Assembly (NCBI GenBank): GCA_027604685.1
Contig: JADHYX010000170.1
Span: 26,485 to 44,442, forward strand
DNA from: Lobulomyces angularis
Lineage: Eukaryota > Chytridiomycota > Chytridiomycetes > Lobulomycetales > Lobulomycetaceae
Direction: 5' to 3'
DNA length: 17,958 nucleotides
Part shown: positions 1 through 9,903 of the stretch, piece after piece
Layout of the letters: the number at the start of each line of letters is the position of its first letter
Numbering within the stretch: the first letter of the stretch is position 1
Notes under the pieces: generated by a model
What the model saw: only the letters and a program-made list of their open reading frames with translations
Told to the model about the DNA's origin: nothing
The model's database searches: none
Program-made: the position numbers and the translations under genes

Positions 1-234
1 AGATATACTTCAGAATTTAAAAAATTGCATAAATCTTTATAGATTTATACATTTTTACACCATTTTATAATCTTCATTAGCGACTGGTTGGCGGGTTGTA
101 AGTTTATTGTTATACTCCACGAAAGTTCCGTGAATGTATATATTCATACTCAATTTTTTAAGTAAATCTAATGGTAAATTTCAACCAAATGGAGAATTGA
201 ATTATAAAATAAAAGTCTTACTTAAATTAATCTA
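1..234. other. AT-rich flank upstream of the PINCH gene
   Basis: No convincing coding sequence is visible. The stretch is AT-rich apart from a G-rich patch near 81-100 containing GGTTGGCGG (86-94). The same 9-mer lies upstream of the kinase gene in the same orientation relative to that gene. The region probably holds the 5' flank of the PINCH gene or the end of a gene left of the window. Confidence 0.4.
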
Positions 235-447
235 ATGCCTTTAAGCAACTTTGTAATTTTTTGCGTTCTTCTAATTACTATTAACTTTTGTACAGAAAGT
301 AGACCTAAATTCAATCAAAAAACCATTCTTGAGTGGTTTTGCAATGAACTTAACAAACTTTTTAGTTTATCTGATGACGCAGTAGATTTCAAGTTATTTC
401 CACCAAATTGGAAAATTTTTTACTTGTTAATTCATTATTCATTTTAA
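235..447 (+). CDS. Small hypothetical ORF, 70 codons, upstream of PINCH
   Basis: This ATG-started ORF ends 5 nt before the PINCH start codon and lies in a different frame, so it is not a PINCH exon. Its N-terminus is hydrophobic (NFVIFCVLLITINFC, about residues 5-19) and followed by polar sequence, which would suit a secretion signal. I recognise no family. It could be a small secreted protein, an upstream ORF in the PINCH transcript, the last exon of a gene beginning left of the window, or chance. A 70-codon open frame is somewhat long for such AT-rich DNA, but nothing else supports it. Confidence 0.2.
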   Translation: MPLSNFVIFCVLLITINFCTESRPKFNQKTILEWFCNELNKLFSLSDDAVDFKLFPPNWKIFYLLIHYSF

Positions 448-452
448 TCTAA

Positions 453-1980
453 ATGTTTCAAAATTTGGAGCTAAAAACAGTTCAACAAAGTAAGCCAGTT
501 GAAATTTGCATAGGTCAATGTTTTATTTGTAAAGAAGATATCACAGAAAAAATGAGTTATGTTACAGTTGAAAATAACATTTTTCACCAGTACTGTTTTG
601 TTTGTAATCAATGTTTAGAGCCATTTACTAACAACGATGGTGAATTTTTTCAAGCTGACGGTGGCTACTATTGTGAATTTGATTTTTTATTGTTACATGG
701 GTATTGAGTTTTGTAATGAAAATTTAATTGGTGGCAATGAATAATATTTAGATCCAGATGTGTTAGATGTGGTGATATAATTAAGGGTCGCTTTATAAAT
801 GCTCTAGATGGGAAGTGGCATGAAGATCATTGTAATGTAACTTTTTTCGATATTCACACTTATTTTTTTTAATAGTTACTTGTGAACTTTGTAGCAGACC
901 CTTATCAGGAGGAAGTTTTTTTAAAAAAAACGGCAAGCCCTATTGTAAAGTGTGTATTGAAAAGTTAAAAATGAATGGTGAAGTTAATTTTGTGTTTTTT
1001 TGTTTTTTGATGATGTCAACTTTTCTTTTAGAGTTGAAAAATAACGATATTTGTGAAAGGTAGAAATTTCATTTACAAAAAATAAAATAAAATAGACTTC
1101 TTGTGATTTTTTAGATGCAAAGGTCCCATTACAGACAACAAAATAATTTATCAAGGCCAAAAATTGCATGCCTATCATTTTACATGTACAACTTGTAAAA
1201 TAACCCTCAGCTCACAAAACTGTAAAGAGTTCGGTATAACTGTTTTTTTTTTTCAATATTTTTATTTTACTAAAATTTTACAGAGTCTAGACTGTACTGT
1301 ATAAAGGATTATGATAGAATGCTTAGTTTAAATATGATTTGTTTTGGTTGTAGAAAAACTCTTACCAATAGTAGAAGTGTCACTGCACTAGGGAAACAGT
1401 ATTTTATAATCAGAGACTCCGTTCAATTTAATGCACTTATCGTTTTAGTTTCCATCCCGAACATTTTGTATGTAGCAAGTGTGAAAAACCTTTTACATCA
1501 GAAACTTTTTTTGAATACCAAAATAAAGCATATTGGTATTATTAACATTTTTTTTTTGTATAAATTGATTTTAATGTTTTATAAAACGTATAGTCAGTAC
1601 CATTTTAGTAAGAAAAGAAAGTATTGAAATTAATTCAATTTTTTCGCTTAAAAGACGAAATAAAAGGAGATTTGTGTGGTCATTGCTATGAACCATGTGT
1701 TGGTGGTGATTCAGAAAGAGGAGTCGTTATAGCACTAAACAGAAAGTGGTGTGAAGGTCACTTTTGTTGTGTTGCTTGCCAGATTACTATAGTACCAGGA
1801 AAAACGTAAAATACAAATTTATAAAGTTTAAGATTAATATTTAGAAAATTTTCGGAACTTGATTCAAAACCTTATTGCTTAACTTGTTGGAATTCTTTAC
1901 CATTTGAGCTGAGAACTAACTTAAACAATTTTGCGATGATAGAAAAGAAAGCTCTTGAGGAAAAGGAAAAGAAAAGTTAA
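453..1980 (+). CDS. LIMS1: PINCH-like protein with five LIM domains (10 exons, 354 aa)
   Basis: Exons: 453-700, 752-831, 876-964, 1034-1059, 1115-1233, 1284-1398, 1449-1535, 1594-1607, 1655-1806, 1846-1980. The exons sum to 355 codons with stop. Five tandem LIM zinc-binding domains fill the protein: LIM1 begins CFIC (residue 23) and has HQYCFVCNQC; LIM2 CVRC with HEDHFTCELC; LIM3 CERC with HAYHFTCTTC; LIM4 CFGC with HPEHFVCSKC; LIM5 CGHC with CEGHFCCVAC. A short basic tail starting PFELR follows, as in PINCH/LIMS proteins. Five LIMs plus this tail and a near-family length argue for PINCH rather than paxillin or zyxin. In animals PINCH binds integrin-linked kinase through LIM1 in the ILK-PINCH-parvin adhesion complex. 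LIM5 has Cys where the zinc-binding His after Trp is usual. The third intron is the least certain: a GTTAAA donor at 965 with acceptor AGAG keeps the frame, whereas the donor at 979 leads to a stop. Confidence 0.88.
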
Positions 1981-2057
1981 AAAAATAAAAATTTTTGTAA
2001 TGATAGAGTATAATGTATAACATAATCAAAATTAAACAAAATAAAAACTAAAAAAAA

Positions 2058-2077
2058 ATAAAATAAAATAAAATAAA
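2058..2077 (+). repeat. AAATA microsatellite
   Basis: About four copies of a 5-nt A-rich unit lie in the gap between the convergent PINCH and kinase genes. Several AATAAA-like hexamers occur here and could serve as the PINCH poly(A) signal. Confidence 0.5.
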
Positions 2078-2170
2078 TGTGTATTGTTTTCTAATAATTA
2101 ATAAAAAAATAAAAAAAAAATAAAAATTGAAAAAAATTAAATAATTTATAATTTACAATTAAAAACCCTG

Positions 2171-4935
2171 TTAACTTTCGACTTTTCCACTCTCTTGAAC
2201 TTTCTTTTTTAATTCATCCAATTCTACCTTAAATTCTTTAAACTCCTTCTTCAAAAATTCATTCTCCAACTTTAATGCTTCGTTTTCTTTAAAAATTTCT
2301 TGTAATTGAAGTTGAAAATTAGTAAAGCTTTTAAAGCTAAACTTTAACGTGTCTAACACCTCTGCAGTGTTTAAATTATTTCCGAGAGTGCCACCTTCCG
2401 AAGTATCTATAAATGTTGAAGAAACTGAATTTACTGAAGTGGTCCTATTTTGTTGGGGTATATCATCAAAAATTCTTTTAGCTGAAGATATTGAAATTAC
2501 GGAAGATTGAGATGGATCGGAGGTTAACGCAGAGCCTATAAGGTTGTTATTAAATTCTGCCATATTTAGAGAGCTGTTTCTTTGCAAGGAACTAAGAGTT
2601 TCCTTCAACATAATCTTTTGTTGCTCATTCTGCTCAACTAATAGATTCAGTCTACTATGAAATAATGATATCATATTATTGTTATTATCAGCTTGACTTT
2701 TGCTGTTTGCAGAGACGGCGGTAAATCTAGCATTTCTCGAAACTGTATTGGGCGGAGAATTTGAAGGTGAGCCCTGGGAAGAATTAGATGTAGTTTCAAC
2801 CAACACACCAGCATTACTTGATTCGACTGTTCTAACTGTGTCTCTATTGTTATTATTAATATCAACTGATGACACTTGGAATCTTCCTCTTTTATCTAAA
2901 AAAAAGGAGCATTAACGAAATTTTTTTTCCAAATACAATACCACTAGAGTTACTAATCAAGTTGCTTGAAGATGTCTGTTGTGGATTGGGTTGATTCGGC
3001 GTACTGGAAGTACTTGAAACTGTCGGACTATTATTGCTTCCTTCATTAACTGTAAAAAAATTATATAAATTTAAAATATATCAACCAATAATACCAGTGA
3101 AACGCCCTCTTTTAACTTCTGCATTAAGTGGGTTGAAGGTTCCTCCAGAATTAACAGACATATTTGAAGCTGGACTAGACGCCACAACGTTAAAGTTATT
3201 CAGATTTACAGCCAAAACCGGTTGAGGAGGTAAAGTTGGAGATAATGCGTTTGACTGCGCTGTCTGTGATACAGGTTGTTGCTGTTGTTGTGAAAGTGTG
3301 GAAACTTGCGGTGATTGATTAGAAGCAGCAACTTCAGCAGGAGAACCAACACTATTAGAGTTACCTTTTGTATCTAATATAAATCGACTTTTTTTAGGAG
3401 CCGTTGCCTGATGATTGATAGGTTCATTTACTGCATATGAAGAAGTCTCTGCAGGAGAATTATCAACAATTTGAGTAACTGAATCAAATCGTACTGTTCT
3501 AGGTTTTTCTTTCTCTTCTGCTTCAACTTCAGCACTAAAATCCCACGAATCAATCGTTTTTGGTTTTCGTTCCTCAGTGGTCACATTAGAAAACGATTCT
3601 AGTTTTAAAAATGTTATTAAAATGAAAATCAACTTCTGTATTTACTTCTATTATGAGCCCTATTTTGTATTGGACCTAAATTTTGTAATATGGACTGTAC
3701 CAAATAGGAACTTTTTTTTGCTTGCTTAAAAAAAGGATGCTGTAGGAGCTTTTCTGCAGTAGGTCTTTTGGCAGGGTTTTTTTGCAAACAAGAGTCGATC
3801 ATTTCTTTAAAAGATTTGGAGTACCTATGTCTACCTTTTTCTCTATCTAATGTAGGAGGGTCGTTTTGTAAAGTCAATAATAAAACCTTAAAACTAATAA
3901 AAAAAAAGTTTAATAAAAATTAATACCTTCATTGGTGCATATTTAGCAAATGGTGCCCGACCAGTTGCAAGTTCTAAAGAAGTAATACCAAATGACCAAA
4001 TGTCGGCTTTATAATCATAGCCGCTTTGCTCCATCACTTCCGGCGCCATCCTAACCAATTTAGTATTTTAAAAATATTACAGCTCTTTACCAGCAAGGAG
4101 TGCCTACAAATGTTTTTCTACTACCTTTTCTTTCCCCAGTATCCATTAATGATGAACTTACACCAAAATCAGCTAACTGCGTTGTGCCATCATCATCTAC
4201 AAGCAAATTGCCAGCTTTAACATCACGATGTATCAATCCGTTCTTGTGAAGATATTCTAAGCCCTGTAAAACTTGTTTTAAAATTGTTGCAATTGAAACT
4301 TCTTCAAAACCATCAGGACAAGAAGTTTTCATTATGTCTAGACAGGACCCCCCGCCTAATAACAAAATTTTAAGGAATGGTTATACACACTAATGCTACC
4401 GAAAAAGGGAGTAACTATGTAAAGCTTTGATTCATTAACAAATGATCCATGAACCTGCAGTAAATTTGGATGTTTTGACAGAGACATGATTTGAATTTCT
4501 CTCTAAAATCGTAAAAAAATAAAAAATAAAAAAAAGTAATACTCTAAGTTCATCTATTTGGTTTCTTTCAAACATGTCCAAATCAATCATTTTTATAGCA
4601 ACGTTTTTATTTAGAGGTTTATACTTCGCTAAATAAACAACCGCCGAAGAGCCATAACCTAAAAATGTTAAAAAAAAATTTTTTTATAAAATACCAATGG
4701 GACTTCCAATTTCATAATCAGAGGGATTCATAGAATAGTGATCTTCACTAGGAGTAAATAAGTTCATTTGACTGCCAGAAGCCAACCGTTTAATGGAGTC
4801 CTTAGAACCAAGCTTTTGAATAGTTTCCACAATGGAAGATTTTCGTCCAAGAGTGCTATGAGATCCAGATATTGAAGTTTTCCTTTGCGGTGATTCATTG
4901 AAATCGTGTTGTTGGTTTAAGCTTGATGTTGACAT
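2171..4935 (-). CDS. Ste20 family kinase, GCK-VI (OSR1/SPAK/FRAY-like) with long tail (9 exons, 808 aa)
   Basis: Exons in transcript order: 4695-4935, 4543-4658, 4400-4502, 4091-4355, 3927-4050, 3646-3886, 3095-3598, 2942-3049, 2171-2895. Start is the first ATG in frame. The kinase domain spans about residues 74-340, with glycine loop IGYGSSAVV (80-88), VAIK lysine (103), HRDVKAGN (Asp198), DFG (Asp216), activation segment [14 protein letters not shown] and [17 protein letters not shown] holds the threonine that WNK phosphorylates in OSR1. [26 protein letters not shown] and [12 protein letters not shown] look fungal-like from memory. The tail contains SWDF, a short poly-Gln run and three basic-RF motifs (SRFILD, RGRFTV, RGRFQV), and ends in a charged coiled coil (about 750-808). 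No OSR1-type CCT domain is visible. The serine-rich N-terminus (1-70) is probably disordered. Likely a cytosolic Ser/Thr kinase in stress, polarity or ion signalling; the substrate is unknown. Confidence 0.9.
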
Positions 4936-5704
4936 CTGCAATTATGGAAAGAAAAACCAGGAATAACCCAAATCAAAATCTTTTAATAAAGAATTTAGTT
5001 AAAAAAAATTTTTGAATTTTAGGTTCAAAAATTTAATTTTAATTAGTTAAATTCAATTTTTTAGTTTTTTTTTTCTTCAACAAAAATTTTTTGTGGTTAC
5101 ACGAATTTAAGGCGAGCAATGTTATCACTACCGCCAACCTGCCATGTACTTGAAAATTACATCCTAGGCTCTTAACAAGGCTTTAAGCTTGCAGATACTG
5201 ATGGCAGACAAAGCACTTAAAACATTTGTAGCGAATAATTAACAGCAAGTTAACGCTTTTCTTTGTCTTACTGTAGAAGGAATGGAAATTGTGTTAAAAT
5301 GAACTAATGCATCTGAAAAAAACTCCATAACTTAGTACATTAATTTTTTCATTAGCATAATTGAACTTTTCTCTTATTAACTAAAATATTTTTTTTTTTA
5401 ATTCCATATGGAGGATCGCAACTAATGACTTTAGTTTTATTGCCAAGTTTTTTTTTGTATAAACAATTTCAAACTCGTCAAATTGATGATAATAATGATT
5501 TAAAGCATAGTTATCTACCATCAAACATCGCTTTTGAATATTTTAAAAATCCTTCACTTACTTTCTCTGTTGTAAACAAAATAGCATAACTTTTTAGTGA
5601 TTGGTTATCACAAAAAGATACAAATAAAAGTACAAAAAATTAAAAATATATAGATATATATCTGATTTTTATAATACTCTAGATCTAATTAGTTTCTTAC
5701 TAAT
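4936..5704. other. Divergent intergenic region between the kinase and RasGEF genes
   Basis: Both neighbouring genes read outward, so this stretch should hold both promoters. It contains CCGCCAACC at 5131-5139 (GGTTGGCGG read toward the kinase), the decayed-looking coding region described separately, and a perfect 12-bp palindrome, AGATATATATCT, at 5652-5663, about 40 bp upstream of the RasGEF start. No core promoter motif can be assigned with confidence. Confidence 0.5.
5183..5639 (-). pseudogene. Possible decayed coding region with a DPPYG motif
   Basis: On the minus strand, several stop-free stretches follow each other in shifting frames: about 42 codons (5511-5639), about 50 codons (about 5381-5540), about 33 codons (about 5352-5454) and a weaker one (about 5295-5380). 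The third encodes KVISCDPPYGI (DPPYG at 5403-5417), which resembles motif IV of amino-methyltransferases. Farther down, 5186-5233 encodes a Cys-rich piece, YKCFKCFVCHQYL. Frame changes fall near homopolymer runs, as expected for indel decay or sequencing error. I could not build an intact spliced gene. It may be a relic methyltransferase gene, an assembly artefact or chance. Confidence 0.25.
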
Positions 5705-8700
5705 ATGAAACAAACTTATAGTACATTACATGGAATTTATTATCAAGTACATTTCATATTCAGATTTATTAAACTATTTTTTAGAATGGGACTATAATAC
5801 CTACCACACAACGTTTTGGATCCAATGTCAGAATTTATAATATGTCAAATAATACTTATCTGTCCATAGATGCTAACGGAATGGTATTACTTAAAATTCT
5901 TACATTCTTAATTTTTCTTTGTAAAGAGCAAGTTGGAATCAAATTCCATATATATCACTGAAAATTATGAAACGAAAACTGTAATATCTATTGTATTTTA
6001 TTTACTTTTATTCATCATTCTGATTAGCCTCCAAGAAGAGAATCAACAAAAGATTGGCTAACAAGAAAAATGTCTCTAAATACTACAAAATTGTCTATTA
6101 GTTCAATTTCCAATAGTAGCCCAACAATCAATGAAGTATTATTTTTTACAAAAACACCAACTCGTTAACTAACTAATTTTACTAGTCCAAGTCTAAAAAA
6201 GTTGATGCAGGAGCATATGCAAGTAGCGACGAACTTGTAAGTATATTGTTTCTCAAAAAAATTTATTTATGTAATGTAATACCAGCAACCACACCAACGT
6301 AAGAATACTATTCCCTTGTCTAGCAGTCAGCATGTTAGGCGCCCTAGTAGCAAGCCATCAACTTTAATATTAGAGGAAGAAGATACACTTTCACTATCAT
6401 CGGCACCAGAAATGCGACCACGAAGTAGTAGCTGTAGTACAAATGGAAAGCATAAAACAGTGGTAGATTCAAAATTAACAGGCTCTAGTAAGGTCACTAC
6501 ACCTACAGAAGTCAAAGTTGAAATTGAAGAAATGGATTATGTAGAGTTTTTGAATGGTCCAACACCAAAAAAAGCAGAGTTAAGCTTCATCGAATTTTTA
6601 AAAATGGAGCCCCCACCCGATAACAAGGGTAATAACAATACTTCTTTGCCAAATTTACCACAGAAAGACAACATTTCCCTTTCTGCTCTAAAAAAGAAAA
6701 TGAGTTTCAGTGGGAGTCTAAAACTTGATTTGAACGAAAAAACTAACATTAATCCAGGAAACAGTGCAAGCAGCATCAATCAACTAGGAGGCTCAAATCC
6801 TTCTTTATCAATATTCCCTTCAAACATGGTAAACTCACCAACCGCCAGTACGGTCAATTTTACTGCCATTAAATTTAAAATGTCGAACTTAAAATATGAA
6901 AAAAAAAGCGGGTTATTTGTTAAAATAGTCTTAACTGTAGATAATGGTGTCTTGAGCGTATCAGAAGAAGGTAAACCGATTTTATTTATCGTTTTATTTT
7001 AATTGATTTAACTTTTACTTCTATATTGAGAAGAAGACTCAATCGACGAAGTTGAAAACAATAATCAAAATTTAAAGCAGATATTGAAGCTGCAACTCGG
7101 AAGTTTGGTTTCTCTGATAAATGAAAATGACACCGAAAACTTCGGGTTTATTGTTGTTTCAGCGGATTCCAAGGTGTACAAATTTCAGGCCATTAATGAA
7201 GAGCTAATGGTAATGTGAAAAAAGATTATTTTTTTTTTTTTTTTTAAAGCTATTTTTTTTTTTTTTTTAATTAGATTAAAACAGTTTGTGTCATAAATAC
7301 TGCCAATTCTAATGAAGCATATACAAAAAGTCTTCAAGTAACGAATGATCAAACAAAGCAGTATCAAAGTATGAACGAATTTTTTAAATTGATTAATTAT
7401 TGTTCTTTAATAGACTTGGAAGTTTACCGAAATGAGTGCAAGACTTTATTGGAGAGATTAGGAATTAAAAATTTAGCGGAATTTACTGAAGATAGTAGTA
7501 TTGAACAGGAATATCAGGAATTCCAACAAAGATTTTTAATCGATGAGACAGAGTTAATTTCGAAAATGGATCAAAAATTTAGTAATACTGAGGCTTTAAT
7601 TAAATCTCCTAGCACAAATGATATAATTCGGTACGAAATTGGCGACAAAGGTAAAGTTGCTTCATAAAATTTTTTTAACAATTTTTTTAGAAAAATTTTT
7701 AGTTTGCGGGGCCACAATAGAAAAACTTGTAGAACGTTTATCAGACGAACATGGACCAGATGAAGAATTTTGCAATATATTTTTAAATACTTTTAGACAT
7801 TTTACCTCCAGTGAAGCTTTCTTTGACAGCTTATTGAACAGATTACAAACCGTAAATAAAGAAGATAACACTGACATTGAAAAGGAAAATTATCAATTCA
7901 GGTGGAGGTCAATATTTAAGTTAAGGTTAATTTTAGTTTTTGAAAAATGGTTGAAGAATTATTGGGAAGTTGACTTTGGCTTTGACTTTGATGAAAAAAA
8001 CTTTATGAAAAATAAAAAATTAGCATATCAAATATCAAAATTTTTACATCTTATTTCAGTAAATCCAACCGATTGCACCAATAAAAAGTATTCACAACAG
8101 GATTTGATGATTTTTATACCAGATTTAAAATTTTTGAAAAAGAGTTTGAAGATTCTAATATTAAAATTTCTAAGATGCGATTATAAAAAATCTCAAGAAA
8201 GCTTAGAAGATTTACAGACAACTTTGATAAACTTGCCTCCGCCAAAGGATGAGTACAATCCATTAATTTTTTTAGAGTTTGAATCAGAGACAGTTGGAAA
8301 ACATTTAACATTAATTCAGTTTAACAGGTTAAGTCAAATTAAGTTAATTGACATACTATTGAATTTATGGGGAGATAAAAGTGACTTGAAAATAATTAAA
8401 GAAACGTCTAACTTAAACGACGCAATTAATGGTTTTAACATCGTAAAAATAAAAATAAAATAAAAATTCCCTTTTATCTTTAATATAAAATTCGTTCCTC
8501 TAGTTTAGCTATTGGGTCCCAACAACTATATGTACGCAACCTGATATTAAAATTAGAGTAAAAGTTATAGAAAAATTTATCAAGATAGCAAAGGTAACTA
8601 ACTAAATTAGTAAAATATATCATTATTAACTGCAATATTTTTTTAGTCTTTACAGATGATGAGAAATTATGAAACATCGGTAAGTGCTTATTTTCAGTTG

Positions 8701-9370
8701 TTCTCTAAAACTTGTTTCCTTTAGTTTGCAATATTTAGTGGATTGAATGTTTCTTCAGTTACTCGTTTAAAAAATACTTGGGAGGTAATTTTAACCACAC
8801 TAAATTCATTACTTATCGTTGCAATTCATTTGATATTAGATTGTTGATAGTAAAAAAAAAAAAACTTTAAATGAGCTAGAGATTTTTTATAATCCTCAAA
8901 TGAACTACAGGAGTTATAGGCAAGCTTTGGAACAAATATACCTTGAAAATGAAGAAACATTAGCTAATACAAATGAAAGTGCTGGAAATGGCGCTGTCAC
9001 AATTCAACCCTTCATACCCATAATTAGTGTATTTTTAAAAGATTTAACGTTTATGAATGATGGAAATAAAAAATATCTTCAGGAAAACAATCAAAATAAA
9101 CAACAATGCATGATTAATTTTTATAAATTGAAATTAATCTATCAAAATTGTTTAAAATTTTTGGAATTCCAAAGCAACAACAGTGTTTTTAACAACAACG
9201 GAAACACCTCCAGCAATGAAATAAACAAAATTTTATTTGATTTCTGCAACAACTTGAGAAGTTTGTCAAATAAGGAACAAGTTTTGCATAAGTACAGTTT
9301 AATTTGTGAACCAAAACATGACACCCAAAGCTCTCTAGCCTTGAAATGGGAAGAAGAAGCAAAAAAATAA
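5705..9370 (+). CDS. PH domain and RasGEF (CDC25-type) guanine nucleotide exchange factor (13 exons, about 1017 aa)
   Basis: Exons: 5705-5746, 5785-5883, 5927-5980, 6028-6135, 6186-6236, 6286-6970, 7037-7209 (or from 7034), 7275-7650, 7691-8442, 8504-8593, 8647-8679, 8725-8784, 8840-9370. All junctions keep phase. Domains: a Ser/Thr-rich N-terminus (1-310); a PH-like domain (about 318-422) starting KKSGLFVK and ending DSKVYKFQAINEELM; a RasGEF N-terminal module (about 525-650) with GATIEKLVERLSDEHGPDEEF and NTFRHFT; and a CDC25 catalytic domain (about 700-1005) with GKHLTLIQFNRLSQIK, WVPTTIC, GLNVSSVTRLKNTWE and FLKDLTFMNDGN. Such proteins load GTP onto Ras-family GTPases at membranes. The usual Trp of the last PH helix is not seen (TVCVINTA). 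The 5' end is the least sure part; the first exon was chosen because it is in phase with a good acceptor at 5784. Confidence 0.87.
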
Positions 9371-9434
9371 ACTAATTAAGATATTTTTTAATCAAACTCC
9401 AATTTTAATATTATTTTACATATAGCAGTAATAG

Positions 9435-9440
9435 AATAAA
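9435..9440 (+). terminator. Candidate poly(A) signal of the RasGEF gene
   Basis: AATAAA lies about 65 nt past the RasGEF stop codon. The hexamer is common in such AT-rich DNA, so support is positional only. Confidence 0.3.
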
Positions 9441-9860
9441 AGTTAAAATAAAACGTGCTTTTGCAAAAAAAGTTATATTGAACTACGTAGCAGATTTCTG
9501 CAGCATTCCTTAAATATCTTTTTGTACAAATTAAAAGTCTAAAAATTAAATAATTTAGTCTAATAATGATGAATTGGGTCAAAGTGGTGCATTAAATAGT
9601 TGACAAAAATCAAGAAGGAAGTTGCTATTTTAATAAATGCATTCAGTTAGGTGAAATGAAGAATTTTTATTGAAAAAAGTACAATATTCCCGATTCGGTG
9701 TAGTAAAACTATATTAATTTCGTACCATGAGATATACTGCAAATTCTCAAAAAAAAAAAAGCTGATGATATTGAAAATAGAAAGTTGATAATTTCTTCAT
9801 GTTTAAATTTTTTTTATTTTACAAAAAAAAATAAAACACTAATCAAAATATTAAAGTAAA

Positions 9861-9866
9861 TTTATT
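9861..9866 (-). terminator. Candidate poly(A) signal of the MDH gene
   Basis: AATAAA on the minus strand, about 38 nt past the MDH stop codon, is well placed for cleavage and polyadenylation. The evidence is motif and position only. Confidence 0.35.
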
Positions 9867-9903
9867 GCATATAGAATATCTGTTCAAGGAAGTTTCAAGT
9901 AAC

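Larger units (their letters stand above)
9371..9903. other. Convergent intergenic region between RasGEF and MDH
   Basis: This 533-bp stretch holds the 3' ends of two convergent genes and no open frame with coding character. AATAAA lies at 9435-9440 for the RasGEF gene and, on the minus strand, at 9861-9866 for MDH. Confidence 0.5.

Noticed and set aside
2700..2915. Plus-strand open frame opposite the kinase tail
   Set aside because: It is antisense to an exon of the kinase whose frame and splice phases are consistent; the antisense frame shows no domain.
5652..5663. 12-bp palindrome AGATATATATCT as a specific regulatory site
   Set aside because: Made of AT dinucleotides expected often in this composition; recorded only as part of the intergenic region.
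6327..6779. Minus-strand frames opposite the RasGEF N-terminus
   Set aside because: Antisense to the long Ser-rich exon, which joins in phase to the PH and GEF exons.
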